Source: Streptococcus tangpeifui (GTDB lineage Bacteria > Bacillota > Bacilli > Lactobacillales > Streptococcaceae). From it: a stretch of DNA of 64,000 nucleotides. Both the position numbers and the translations under genes were made by a program. The notes beneath the pieces are model-generated. The model searched no databases, was not told where the DNA came from, and was given only the letters and a program-made list of their open reading frames with translations. Of the stretch, positions 42,084-51,525 are shown piece by piece. Positions within the stretch are counted from its first letter, which is position 1. Each line of letters starts with the position of its first letter. The stretch spans positions 1 to 64,000 of the forward strand of contig NZ_JAAKDU010000007.1 of NCBI RefSeq assembly GCF_011038795.1. Reading direction: 5' to 3'.

Positions 42084-42244
42084 ATTTTCCTCAATTTAAA
42101 TTATTACTAGTTAATGATATATAGACTCTGAATCATTACTGATTATCTTTAGTTTACCAATGACACTTCTGAGATCAACTAGAATACTATTCAGTGTCTT
42201 AGCAAGAGAGATAATCCAATCAGATTAATCTTTCTAAAAGCAGA

Positions 42245-42281
42245 AGTTTGTTATCTAAGTTTTCACACTTGATAACAAACT
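42245..42281. repeat. Long inverted repeat between ABC permease and TetR genes
   Basis: AGTTTGTTATC (42245-42255) is the exact complement of GATAACAAACT (42271-42281), with 15 bases between. No T tract follows on either strand. The surrounding 332-base gap 42084-42415 holds nothing else that I can support. Confidence 0.6.
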
Positions 42282-42415
42282 CCATGCCGACAAGCTCTCA
42301 AAGAATTTTAAAACATTGAACGACAAAGCACACAAACTTCTAGACCATTTTATCTCAATTCACAGAGTCACGGACGGTTCAATTCAAGACTATCTGCTTT
42401 AGACGTTTATTAGCG

Positions 42416-43528
42416 TTACACCTTCCGATATCGTTTCAACCCTTGTATATTAAAGATTGTCAAAACGATAACAAAGATAAGCAAAACCCAAATATCCCTG
42501 TTGATGGCGGACAAGCCCTGCCCTCTCATCACAACCTTGGTTAGAGCATCTCCCGAATAGGACAGAGGCAAAACTGTTCCAATAATCCGCACCCAGCTGG
42601 CCATAGAATCCAAAGGAATTAGACCTGAGAAGAAAAGCTGCGGAATGACAACCAGAGGAATAAACTGCACCATCTGGAACTCTGATTTTGCCAATGTTGA
42701 CAGGAGAATACCAAAGGAAAGTGCAACCAAGGCCATCAAGACATTAATGATTATAACATAGCCGATAGAACCTACCACTTTAACATCCAATAGCCAGATG
42801 GTCGCAAAAATAATCACTAAGGTTTGAACAATAGCTAAGAGCCCATAAGATAAGAGATAGCCAAAGACAATATCGCTGCGTTTGACCGGTGTCGCCAGCA
42901 AGCGATCCAGAGTGCCGCTGGTTCGTTCCTTGAGCAGAGACATGCCTGAAATTAAGAAGACAAAGAAGAAGACAATAAAACCCATTAAAATCGGAATCAT
43001 CTTATTAAAGAAATTTGAATCCTTATCTCCGTAGTTGTAAGACTCCTTAAGAGTAACCTTACTAACCTGCCGACTAGCTGCTTGCTTTTGAGCCATCGGT
43101 GGTAGATTTTTTTGAACCTGCTTTACATTATCCGTTAACTGCTGGGTAGAATCCTTGATAATAGCTGCCTTGATAGATTGACGAACGACACTGGTCTTAG
43201 TCGCATCCGTATTAGCATGGAAAACCTTTAACGCTTTATCCCCATCTTGAGTCAAAATAGCATCGACCTCTCCCGTCTTCATATCTGCCTTGGCCTGCTT
43301 AACACTGGCATACTTTTCCAAGGTTACGTGTTTGACATCATCCAGATTTTTCACAACAGAACTGTTCGCATGAACTGTAGCAATGGTGACATCGGTATCC
43401 GTATTAGCTGAGAACATAACGTTCATCAGCCACATAATAGCAATTGGTGCAATAAATATCAAGGCCAAAGTACGTTTATCCCGCAGAAGTTCTTTGATAA
43501 TTCTTTTGGTAATTCCTAAACTTTTCAT
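42416..43528 (-). CDS. ABC-2 type efflux permease
   Basis: 370 residues from the ATG at 43528, preceded by GTGAGG; the earlier GTG (43543) overlaps that site. One N-terminal helix (about 22-42), a large extracytoplasmic domain (45-180) and five C-terminal helices ending with the ABC2 motif region, typical of YhgE/Pip-like or daunorubicin-type (DrrB) transporters. It works with the ATPase that overlaps its 5' side (ATPase stop codon 43540, 12 bases upstream). Substrate unknown; drug efflux is the usual family role. Confidence 0.9.
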   Translation of the reverse strand: MKSLGITKRIIKELLRDKRTLALIFIAPIAIMWLMNVMFSANTDTDVTIATVHANSSVVKNLDDVKHVTLEKYASVKQAKADMKTGEVDAILTQDGDKALKVFHANTDATKTSVVRQSIKAAIIKDSTQQLTDNVKQVQKNLPPMAQKQAASRQVSKVTLKESYNYGDKDSNFFNKMIPILMGFIVFFFVFLISGMSLLKERTSGTLDRLLATPVKRSDIVFGYLLSYGLLAIVQTLVIIFATIWLLDVKVVGSIGYVIIINVLMALVALSFGILLSTLAKSEFQMVQFIPLVVIPQLFFSGLIPLDSMASWVRIIGTVLPLSYSGDALTKVVMRGQGLSAINRDIWVLLIFVIVLTIFNIQGLKRYRKV

Positions 43529-43539
43529 CTCTATATTCC

Positions 43540-44256
43540 TCACTTGCTTTCTACTGTTAGGAAAACCTCTTCAATAGAGTCCACTCTATAAGTTTCCTTG
43601 AGTTTATCTGGCTCATCGCAGGCAATAATCTTACCTGCCAGAAGAAGAGCTACCCGATTGGTCAGTTCGGCCTCATCCATGACATGAGTGGTAATCAAAA
43701 TTGACCGCCCTTGGTCTCGAATAGCACGCAGTTCCTTCCAAATCTCCCGCCGAAGAGCAGGATCAATACCAACCGTTGGCTCATCTAAAATTAAGAGTTC
43801 TGGATTCCCAAGTAGAGCTATAGCGAGTGAGAGCCTTCGTTTCATCCCGCCAGAATAGGCAGAAACATAGGTTTCTAGACTATTTTGCAAATCAACTACC
43901 TTAGCCGCATGGGAGACAGCACGCGTTAATTCCTCTCGCACAAGCCCCTTCATTTGACCAAAAAATTCCAAGTTCTCCAGCCCTGTCAAACTCTCATAAA
44001 GGGCATCAGACTGGGCCATATAACCAATCCGCCCTAAGATATGCCGATCAGGCATTTGGGTATCTAATACCAGAGCCTGACCGCTGTCTGACTTTTCCAT
44101 ACCTAGCATCGTCTTAATCAATGTGGACTTCCCAGCTCCAGATGGCCCAATCAACCCTAAAATCTCACCTTTAGCTAGAGTCAGATTAACCCCATCCAAT
44201 ACCGTTTGAGGCCCAAAAATCTTGTGTAAATTCTGTAAAACAATTCGATTTTCCAT
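43540..44256 (-). CDS. ABC transporter ATP-binding protein (efflux)
   Basis: 238 residues from the ATG at 44256 (AAGGAAG 8 bases before). Walker A GPSGAGKST (about 35-43), Q loop YMAQSDALYE, signature SGGMKRRLS and Walker B LLILDEPTVGID are all intact, with H-loop TTHVMDEAE. DrrA-type partner of the ABC-2 permease. The upstream TetR-type operator lies in the promoter spacer, so the pair is likely inducible. Confidence 0.95.
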   Translation of the reverse strand: MENRIVLQNLHKIFGPQTVLDGVNLTLAKGEILGLIGPSGAGKSTLIKTMLGMEKSDSGQALVLDTQMPDRHILGRIGYMAQSDALYESLTGLENLEFFGQMKGLVREELTRAVSHAAKVVDLQNSLETYVSAYSGGMKRRLSLAIALLGNPELLILDEPTVGIDPALRREIWKELRAIRDQGRSILITTHVMDEAELTNRVALLLAGKIIACDEPDKLKETYRVDSIEEVFLTVESK

Positions 44257-44331
44257 CAATGTCACTTCCTTTTGACAAAAGGAGATGAAGAAAATTAGAG
44301 CCTTCTAATCTCTTCCTCCTGAATAATCTCA

Positions 44332-44391
44332 GGTGAGTGTTTGCTCACCCAGCAACACCTCTATTATAGTGAGTGATCACTCACCTGTCAA
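44332..44391 (-). promoter_or_regulatory. Efflux promoter with two TetR-type operators
   Basis: Minus strand TTGACA (44386-44391), 17 bases, TATAAT (44363-44368). The palindrome GTGAGTGATCACTCAC (44369-44384) fills the spacer. A second, GGTGAG-N6-CTCACC (44332-44349), lies after the transcription start. Binding by the TetR protein at 41463-42083 is inference. Confidence 0.85.
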
Positions 44392-45019
44392 GAGAAAAAT
44401 CTTATTTTGAACGTTTTTCTAGCTTACCATTCAATCATGTCCATAAGGAAAAGAGAGTGGGATCAACCCTAAGATTTAAAAATTTGGTTTTCACCACGCC
44501 CTAGTTTCAAGGTGATGACCTAAAACGGTCTCTCCCCAGAGCATTTTTAACACTTGCTTTGCAAGCTTCATTTCTCGATTAAAAAGGTCTGAGAAACCTT
44601 TTGAGGTTGAAAATAAGATGAACGATGGTCATCACATTCGTTTAGATTTTCCGCTTTGGCCTTGGGACAAAAGGAAAAGCCCGCCTCAAGCGAGCCTTTT
44701 ACTTTTTATATTTATGTCATCCGTCTAGTATGCCACCAGTAGCTCAGACTGTACTAAAGAAAAACGGCCACTAACATAAGAAACAATCCTATCCTCAATT
44801 GGCACCCTAGTCTCCTGTCTCATAGTAACCCCAGCTCAGTTTAACCAGTCGATAATTCGGAAAAGCTCATAGTTGTCTGGACTAAGTGAGACTGATAGGC
44901 CATCTGAATCTCAAGTGAATCTTGACGAACCGAGCTGTCCTACACCATTACTAGCCAAGTCCAACCAAGGGGGGAATCATCTTCAAGACAGATGAATGGT
45001 TGGTGCCATAGAATCCTCT
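44392..45019. other. Intergenic region with repeat-like remnants, no gene seen
   Basis: 628 bases. It holds a GAGAGTGGGATC and a TTGGGACAAAAGG block (44454 and 44664 regions) of a type seen around streptococcal intergenic elements, a CACCACG block resembling the chaperone-gap repeats, and an imperfect AAAAG.../...CTTTT hairpin near 44675-44700 that may terminate the padR transcript. I see no open frame with support. Confidence 0.45.
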
Positions 45020-45541
45020 TTATTGCTCAAGATCTTTCAGGGCATCTTCTAAAACCTTCTTAGTAGCTTCATAATAGGCCAAACCATACTTAATAGTCAT
45101 TTCCTGAGTACTAGTCAAGCCTCCATCCTCTTTCCAAGTCTGGAGATTATCATGCAGCTGCTGAATTTTCTCTTCCTTACGAGCAATCCCTTCTGCTAGA
45201 AGTGGCTGCAACTTTTCCTTGGATAGGTCTGTAGCAAAGAAGAGCCGCATAAGTAAATCTGATTTAACTGTCTCATCATCTACTGCCGACTCAAAATAAG
45301 CTACAAACTCTTCTCGCCCAGCTTCAGTAATCGCATAAACATTCTTATTGGGCCGGCCCTCTTGAATGACGACCTCCTTTTTTATCTTCCCTTCTGCTTC
45401 TAACTTCCGCAGGGTCGGATAGATCATTCCATAGGTTCCATCATAAAAATAGGAGAGCTGATTTTCTAAAATATTTTTAATGTCATAGCCTGTCCGCTCT
45501 TTGCGGCTCAGAATTCCCAAAATGACATCTCTACCTTTCAT
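45020..45541 (-). CDS. PadR-family transcriptional regulator
   Basis: 173 residues. Winged-helix PadR domain (about 1-85: MKGRDVILGILSRKERTGYDI, GTIYPTLRKLE-like core YGMIYPTLRKLEAEGKI) followed by a C-terminal dimerisation helix region, the AadR/LmrR-like two-domain type. It is divergent from the MFS gene and shares its 126-base promoter region, so it likely represses both. PadR proteins of this kind sense aromatic or drug ligands. Confidence 0.9.
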   Translation of the reverse strand: MKGRDVILGILSRKERTGYDIKNILENQLSYFYDGTYGMIYPTLRKLEAEGKIKKEVVIQEGRPNKNVYAITEAGREEFVAYFESAVDDETVKSDLLMRLFFATDLSKEKLQPLLAEGIARKEEKIQQLHDNLQTWKEDGGLTSTQEMTIKYGLAYYEATKKVLEDALKDLEQ

Positions 45542-45564
45542 AGCTTATCCTCGCTTTCAATTTT

Positions 45565-45633
45565 ATTATAAAAGTATTTCAAATAAGTGTCAACAAAAAT
45601 ATAGTTGACATTATTATTTATTTAGTTTATATT
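45565..45633. promoter_or_regulatory. Divergent padR/MFS promoters sharing a palindrome
   Basis: Two consensus -35 boxes stand back to back: TTGACA (45605-45610) serves the plus strand with TATATT (45628-45633) 17 bases later, and TTGACA on the minus strand (45588-45593) serves padR with TATAAT (45565-45570) 17 bases away. Together they form the inverted repeat TGTCAAC-N9-GTTGACA (45588-45610), the likely PadR operator. Confidence 0.85.
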
Positions 45634-45667
45634 ATCATTGTTAATATAAAAGAAAGAGAGACTTCTT

Positions 45668-47353
45668 ATGAAACGGACCTTTACTATTTTTGCTATGTGT
45701 ATCGGCATCTTCCTCTGTATGTTAGATACGACCGTCATGAATATTGCTCTACCAGCTATTCAAGATAGCCTGAGAGTCACACTCAACGACCTACAATGGG
45801 CCCTTAATGTTTATACCATTGTCTTTGCTTCCTTAACTATTCCCTTGAGTAAATTAGCTGAAAAATTTGGCAAACAAAAATTTTATCTTTTGGGACTAAT
45901 GACTTTTATGCTGGGTTCCCTTCTATCCGCCTTAAGTAAGGACTTAAATTTCTTAATTATCGGTAGGAGTATCCAAAGTATCGGGGCAGCCCTTGTCTTT
46001 CCTCTCTCGATGACTCTAGGAATCAATACTGTTAGTATTTCCGCCCGAAAGAGAGTCATTGCCGCTTTGGGCGTCACGCAAGGGCTTGCTGCAGCCTTGG
46101 GGCCAACTATCGGCGGAATGCTCACCCAGTACCTAGGCTGGCGTTGGATTTTTCTCGTTAATCTCCCCTTGATGATTATTTCCCTTGTCATTTGCCTGAT
46201 TTGCTTTATCCGGCATGAAGCAAAAGAAACAGCCAGAATTGACTTTCTGGGTGCTATCTTTAGCATGGCAACTCTCTTTTCCCTCACTTTAGGCTTGGTT
46301 CAAGGACGGACTTGGCATTGGACTAGCCCGACTATTATCGGACTCTTAATCAGCTCAGCCCTTCTTTTAACCCTCTTTATTTGGTGGGAAGGAAAAGCTC
46401 AAGCTCCTATGATGCCACTGGCCCTCTTTAAGAACAAAGAATTTACTGGATCAGCTTTAGCTATTGTTCTAAGCAATGTCTTTCTGGTCGCTGTCACAGT
46501 TGTTCTGCCAACCTACTTTACTCGGGTGCAAGGCAAAACTGAACTTGAGGCTGCACTATTAGTAACACCTATAACGGTCATGATTTTTATCTTCTCCCCT
46601 CTGGCTGCATTGATTATTGACAAACTTGGATCACGTCTCGTTATTGCGAGCGGATTCATACTCATGACTATCGCCTATGTCCTCTTCACAAAAATTGATA
46701 TGACTAATAGTTTTCAGACAACCCTGACCTGTCTGATCTTGGGGATGGGCTACGGTATTATCGCTGGTCCCATAACGGTTCTAGCCGCTTCCGATTTTAC
46801 TGGCAATCTCCTGACAGCTTCTCAAAGTGTGGCAGGAGTCCTGCGGCAGGTTGGGATTAGTTTAGCAGTCGCTATCTATGTGACTGGGCTCTATAGCAAC
46901 CTCACTACAGCAAAAAATGAATCTATTACTTATATTAAAAAGGAAGTTAAGACCATCCAAGTTCCTAAGGATAAACAAAAGATGATTGCTGATACTTCCA
47001 TCGAGGCTCTAGGCAAAGCTAAACAAGCTAAAACGACCAAAAATCATTTCAGCCAAACAGAAAAACAAGCCATGATCAATGAAAACTATCAGAAGGTCTT
47101 GAGCAACTATCCAAACCACCTTCCTGATCAGGCCAAACAGGCCATTCACGGCAAAGTTGAGACCCAAGTTCAGGCCAAACTACAAACCATCAACCAACAG
47201 ATCAATAAGGCAATTTCAGCCATTAAAACCTATGCTAAAGGTCGCTATACCAAAGCCTTCACTGAGCTCTATCGGTATTCCATCTGCTTTGTTGGACTGG
47301 CTGTTTTCACCTTCCTACTCTTCCCTAAGAAGAAAAGTAGGAAGCTAGGTTAG
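45668..47353 (+). CDS. MFS efflux transporter, DHA2 (14-helix) family
   Basis: 561 residues. Fourteen hydrophobic helices with DHA2 signatures: CMLDTTVMNIALPAI (N-terminal motif D1), the LTIPLSKLAEKFGKQK motif A loop, and the GRSIQSIGAALVFPL and GVTQGLAAALGPTIGG (motif C) blocks. A large charged extracytoplasmic loop (about 420-520) separates helices 13 and 14, where the chain is rich in Lys and Gln. Drug:H+ antiport is the family activity; the substrate is unknown. Divergent from padR, with the shared operator above. Confidence 0.92.
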   Translation: MKRTFTIFAMCIGIFLCMLDTTVMNIALPAIQDSLRVTLNDLQWALNVYTIVFASLTIPLSKLAEKFGKQKFYLLGLMTFMLGSLLSALSKDLNFLIIGRSIQSIGAALVFPLSMTLGINTVSISARKRVIAALGVTQGLAAALGPTIGGMLTQYLGWRWIFLVNLPLMIISLVICLICFIRHEAKETARIDFLGAIFSMATLFSLTLGLVQGRTWHWTSPTIIGLLISSALLLTLFIWWEGKAQAPMMPLALFKNKEFTGSALAIVLSNVFLVAVTVVLPTYFTRVQGKTELEAALLVTPITVMIFIFSPLAALIIDKLGSRLVIASGFILMTIAYVLFTKIDMTNSFQTTLTCLILGMGYGIIAGPITVLAASDFTGNLLTASQSVAGVLRQVGISLAVAIYVTGLYSNLTTAKNESITYIKKEVKTIQVPKDKQKMIADTSIEALGKAKQAKTTKNHFSQTEKQAMINENYQKVLSNYPNHLPDQAKQAIHGKVETQVQAKLQTINQQINKAISAIKTYAKGRYTKAFTELYRYSICFVGLAVFTFLLFPKKKSRKLG

Positions 47354-47464
47354 CCCCCCACATTTGGAGACACGAGCCTATCTTGGTCGCTACTCGAGTT
47401 CAGGGGTTCAAGTTTTCAACTTCTTTTGCCACATTATTCCCCATAATTTTCAAGCGAAAAAACA

Positions 47465-47497
47465 ATAAGAAAAACCTCAGCTGGTTAGAGCTGAGGT
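47465..47497 (-). terminator. Terminator after oppF
   Basis: ACCTCAGCT (47474-47482) pairs with AGCTGAGGT (47489-47497), a perfect 9-bp stem with a 6-base loop, followed by TTTTTCTTATTG. Confidence 0.92.
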
Positions 47498-47501
47498 CCT
47501 T

Positions 47502-48425
47502 TTATTTCTTATAGTTTTCAGCCTCTTGGTCAGTTGCATAGACAAAGTGACCAGGAGTGATTTCGTGCATTTGGCGGGCTTGGCCGTCTTCTTCCAGACT
47601 TGGGTCATAAACCTGAGGCACCCGAGTCCGTTCTCGCTCTGGATCCGGTTCTGGAATGGCTGATAGAAGCGACTTGGTGTAGGGATGGATGGGGTTATTG
47701 TAAACCTCATCAGCTGGACCGACCTCCAAGAGCTTGCCCCAGTGCATCACGCCGATACGATCAGAAATATACTTAACCATGGACAGATCATGGGCGATAA
47801 AGAGGTAGGTCAGACCTTGATCATGCTGAAGTTTTTGCATAAGGTTGACCACCTGAGCCTGTATGGAAACATCCAAGGCAGAGATAGGTTCATCGGCTAC
47901 GATAAACTTAGGTTTAACCGCCAGAGCTCTGGCAATCCCAATCCGCTGGCGTTGACCACCAGAGAATTCATGCGGGTAGCGAGAGAGGTGGTCCTTATTG
48001 AGACCGACTAATTCAATCAACTCTTCTACTCTCTTTTGACGCTCTTCCTTGCTTGCAGTCAAATGATGGATATCCAAGCCTTCGGCAATAATATCTCGGA
48101 TAGTCATCCGACCATTGAGACTGGCTTGTGGATCTTGGAAAATCATTTGGGCATCCTTACGGAAGTCATGCAGGTCTTTACCCTTAAGGGCTTCAACGGA
48201 TTTCTCATTAAAACTGATGCCACCACCGTCAATATCATAGAGCTTAAGAATCGAGCGACCAATAGTCGTCTTACCTGAACCTGATTCTCCAACCAGACCG
48301 AACACTTCACCTTCATAGATATCAAAACTAACATCATCAATAGCCTTGACTTGGTTGGATTTTCCCTTGTTGAAGGTCAGGGAAACGTTTTTGACTTGGA
48401 CTAATTTTTTAGGGTCTTGGGTCAT
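47502..48425 (-). CDS. oppF: Oligopeptide ABC transporter ATP-binding protein OppF
   Basis: 307 residues from the ATG at 48425, which overlaps the oppD stop codon (ATGA) and follows GGGAG. Walker A GESGSGKTTIG, ABC signature FSGGQRQRIG, Walker B IVADEPISALD, plus the C-terminal OppF extension with NPIHPYTKSLLSAIP. It powers peptide import together with OppD. Confidence 0.95.
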   Translation of the reverse strand: MTQDPKKLVQVKNVSLTFNKGKSNQVKAIDDVSFDIYEGEVFGLVGESGSGKTTIGRSILKLYDIDGGGISFNEKSVEALKGKDLHDFRKDAQMIFQDPQASLNGRMTIRDIIAEGLDIHHLTASKEERQKRVEELIELVGLNKDHLSRYPHEFSGGQRQRIGIARALAVKPKFIVADEPISALDVSIQAQVVNLMQKLQHDQGLTYLFIAHDLSMVKYISDRIGVMHWGKLLEVGPADEVYNNPIHPYTKSLLSAIPEPDPERERTRVPQVYDPSLEEDGQARQMHEITPGHFVYATDQEAENYKK

Positions 48426-49471
48426 TTTTGTCTCCCTTCTAATTCCTGCCACTGTTTCCACCGTTTTTGGATAAAGTCTGGCGGTGTCACCCGAGGTGCC
48501 CGCTCATCTAAAAGCCAAGTAGCTGCATAGTGGCTATCAGATACCTTAAACATGGGCGGCTCTTCCTCATGATCGATATCCAGAGCAAAGGCATTTCTAG
48601 CAGCAAAGGCATCCCCTTTAGGCGGATTGAGCAAATCCGGTGGTGTCCCAGGAATAGCTTGTAGACTGCCAGACTCGGTTCCTATGGTTGGCATGGAACC
48701 AAGAAGTCCCCAAGTATAAGGGTGTTGCGGATTGTAGAAAACTTCATCAACACTGCCGTATTCAACAATCTTACCAGCATACATCACGGCAACCCGATCA
48801 GCCATACCAGCAACGACACCCAAATCATGGGTGATAAAGATAATGGAACTCTCGGTTTGCTGCTGAATATCCTTCATCAGGTGCAGAATTTGAGCCTGAA
48901 TCGTTACATCCAGAGCAGTCGTCGGTTCATCGGCAATAAGGATTTCTGGATTAGCAGCCAGGGCAATGGCAATGACAGCCCGCTGCCGCATCCCTCCAGA
49001 CCACTGATGAGGATAATCATTAGCATGTTCACGCGCATTAGGGATTCCAACTTTTTCCATCAAATCAACAGCGATTTCAAAAGCCTGGTCGAACTCCATT
49101 TCGTCATCGTGAATCAAAATGGGCTCAGCAATCTGCTTCCAAATTTTCATGGTTGGATCCAGACTGGTCATAGGATCCTGGAAAATCATGGCAATTTCAT
49201 TACCACGAACGCTGACCCAATCTTTTTCATCCAGTTCATTGAGATTGCGACCCTTAAACTGAATATCGCCACTGACCTCAGCATTTTTAGCCGACAAGCC
49301 CATGAGCGTCCGCGTTGTGACAGACTTCCCAGAACCAGACTCGCCAACGATAGCTAGCGTTTCACCCTTGTAGAGTTCAAAATTGACATTTCGAATAGCC
49401 TTGACATCGCCAGCATAGGTATGGAAATTCACATGAAGGTCTTTGACGCTTAAAATTTCTTCTTTTGACAT
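48422..49471 (-). CDS. oppD: Oligopeptide ABC transporter ATP-binding protein OppD
   Basis: 349 residues from the ATG at 49471 (GGAGGT 5 bases before; the ATGs further upstream belong to another frame's context). Walker A GESGSGKSVTT, signature WSGGMRQRAVIA, Walker B LIADEPTTALD and the C-terminal OppD region FYNPQHPYTWGLL are intact. It pairs with OppF; 10 bases separate it from oppC. Confidence 0.95.
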   Translation of the reverse strand: MSKEEILSVKDLHVNFHTYAGDVKAIRNVNFELYKGETLAIVGESGSGKSVTTRTLMGLSAKNAEVSGDIQFKGRNLNELDEKDWVSVRGNEIAMIFQDPMTSLDPTMKIWKQIAEPILIHDDEMEFDQAFEIAVDLMEKVGIPNAREHANDYPHQWSGGMRQRAVIAIALAANPEILIADEPTTALDVTIQAQILHLMKDIQQQTESSIIFITHDLGVVAGMADRVAVMYAGKIVEYGSVDEVFYNPQHPYTWGLLGSMPTIGTESGSLQAIPGTPPDLLNPPKGDAFAARNAFALDIDHEEEPPMFKVSDSHYAATWLLDERAPRVTPPDFIQKRWKQWQELEGRQK

Positions 49472-49481
49472 AAGGACCTCC

Positions 49482-50513
49482 TCACTCATCAGCATTTGAC
49501 TTAGGGTCAAAGGCATCCCGCAGACCATCACCCAAGAGAATGAAGGCTAGGGAAATAAAGACCAAGGCAAGAGCTGGAATAATCAGCTGATAGGGATAAT
49601 ATTGTAAGTATTCTTGGGCATCGGTAATCAGAGAACCTAGGGAAGCCGTCGGTGGCTTCACCCCCAGATTGATAGCTGATAAGACAGCTTCATACATAAT
49701 GGCACTAGGTACAGTCATCATGATTTGTACAATGATAATCCCTGAAATATTTGGCAGAATGTGTTTAAAGGCAATCTTGATCCTGCTTTCGCCCAGAGTC
49801 CTTGAAGCTAGGACAAAATCCCGCTCCTTATAGGACAGGGTCATATTGCGGACCTGACGAGCCATCGCTGTCCAACCGACAATAGCGATGGAGATGATGA
49901 TAGCCGTCACCCCATTTCCCAGAAGGAGCCCCAGCATGGTTACGATAACCAAGTTAGGGATTGAAGAGATAACTTCGATAATCCGCTGCATAATGGTATC
50001 GATCCGACCGCCGATAAAACCTGAAATCAGACCATAGCTAACGCCAATCAGGAGGTCAATCAAGGTCGCAACCACAGCAATCAAAAGGGAAATCCGAATC
50101 CCGACCATAACCCGCTTGGCCACGCTTCGGCCTAAGTTGTCGGTTCCTAAAATAAATTTTTGACCCTTGGGAACCTCTTGTTCCTTATAGACATCTGTCT
50201 TCTTATCAGCACCAGAATATTTGATTGTCCCATTCCAGAAAGGTAAATGATCGCTGATTTTAGGAGGCAAATTGCGGTAAGTGGTCACCTTATCACTGTT
50301 AAAAGTATTGGCATCTTCCTTACTGACAAAGGCCGTTGAAATAGCGGCAAAAATCAGCATGAAACCTAAGAACCAGAGAGCCACTAAGGCTAATTTATTC
50401 TTTTTCAACCGTCGCCAAGCATCCTGCATAAAGGTCAGGGTAGGCTTTTGAATTTTTTCTTGTGAAAGCGTGCTGCCCGCACCCACAAGTTTAAATGTTT
50501 GTCTTTCGTCCAT
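49482..50513 (-). CDS. oppC: Oligopeptide ABC transporter permease OppC
   Basis: 343 residues. N-terminal tail and first helix (about 38-60), an extracytoplasmic domain, then five helices with the EAA-type coupling loop (..RTLGESRIKIAFKHILPN..). A BPD-transport permease of the OppC type with the usual N-terminal extension. Twelve bases after oppB. Confidence 0.95.
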   Translation of the reverse strand: MDERQTFKLVGAGSTLSQEKIQKPTLTFMQDAWRRLKKNKLALVALWFLGFMLIFAAISTAFVSKEDANTFNSDKVTTYRNLPPKISDHLPFWNGTIKYSGADKKTDVYKEQEVPKGQKFILGTDNLGRSVAKRVMVGIRISLLIAVVATLIDLLIGVSYGLISGFIGGRIDTIMQRIIEVISSIPNLVIVTMLGLLLGNGVTAIIISIAIVGWTAMARQVRNMTLSYKERDFVLASRTLGESRIKIAFKHILPNISGIIIVQIMMTVPSAIMYEAVLSAINLGVKPPTASLGSLITDAQEYLQYYPYQLIIPALALVFISLAFILLGDGLRDAFDPKSNADE

Positions 50514-50524
50514 AGTATCCTTCC

Positions 50525-51439
50525 TTACTGCAAGCGAACCCGAGGATCGACAATACTAATCACAATATCTGTCACCAGAATAGCCACCATCAGCATGAGA
50601 GCATAGACAATCGTTGTTCCCATAATAACTGGATAATCCTTGGTGGGAATGGAGCTGACAAATTGCTGCCCGATACCGGGAATTGAGAAGATTTGCTCAA
50701 TCAAGGCAGAACCCGTCAAAATATTAGCAGCCAGCGGACCAACTAAGGTCAAGACTGGAATCATGGAATTGCGGTAGGCATGCTGCTCTGTTACCTCTGA
50801 TGAAGTCAGCCCCTTAGCTCGAGCCAACTGAATGTAATCTGTATTGAGGGTTTCAATCATTTCACTGCGGAAGAAGCGTGTAACCTGAGCAAAGACCGGA
50901 ATAGCCAAAGCTAGAGTTGGTAGGACGGACTGACTAAAGCTACCCCAACCAACTAAAGGCAGAAGATTCCACTTGAAACCGAGGTAATCCAAGAGAAAAA
51001 GTCCAATAATGAAGGACGGTACGGAGATACCTAGAGTTGAGATAACACTCAAGACACTATCAATCCAGTTATTCTTATTGCGGGCTGAAACAGCACCGAC
51101 AAAAAGACCAGCGATAACACCGACAACCAGAGCCTGAATACCCAGTTGAGCAGAAACAGCCAAACGTTGACCAATCAGGGTTGACACTTTTTGATTAATA
51201 GAAGCGTAAGAAGTTCCCAAATCACCGTGCAGGATATTCCAGAGATAGGTCAGATACTGCTGCCAGAGCGGCTTATCCAAGCCATATTGCTTGTTCATCA
51301 TGGCAATCATTTCATCCGTTAACTTGGGGTTGTTGTAAGGCGTTCCTGGTAAAACCTGCATAAGAAAGAAAGACAGGGTTACAACCACCCAAAGAGTAAC
51401 TAACAAGATTGCTATACGTTTTAATAAATATTTCACCAT
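50525..51439 (-). CDS. oppB: Oligopeptide ABC transporter permease OppB
   Basis: 304 residues from the ATG at 51439 (AAAGGA upstream); the open frame extends 17 codons further, but MVKYLLKRIAILLVTLW is the family start. Six helices with the EAA coupling loop (ARAKGLTSSEVTEQHAYRNSM). Forms the channel with OppC. Confidence 0.95.
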   Translation of the reverse strand: MVKYLLKRIAILLVTLWVVVTLSFFLMQVLPGTPYNNPKLTDEMIAMMNKQYGLDKPLWQQYLTYLWNILHGDLGTSYASINQKVSTLIGQRLAVSAQLGIQALVVGVIAGLFVGAVSARNKNNWIDSVLSVISTLGISVPSFIIGLFLLDYLGFKWNLLPLVGWGSFSQSVLPTLALAIPVFAQVTRFFRSEMIETLNTDYIQLARAKGLTSSEVTEQHAYRNSMIPVLTLVGPLAANILTGSALIEQIFSIPGIGQQFVSSIPTKDYPVIMGTTIVYALMLMVAILVTDIVISIVDPRVRLQ

Positions 51440-51525
51440 ATTATTGATTCCTTTAAAATCAGCAAACAAGAGAGTGAGATAGACAGCCATGATGGCTTAG
51501 CCCTCACCCTCTTGCCTGACGTTGA

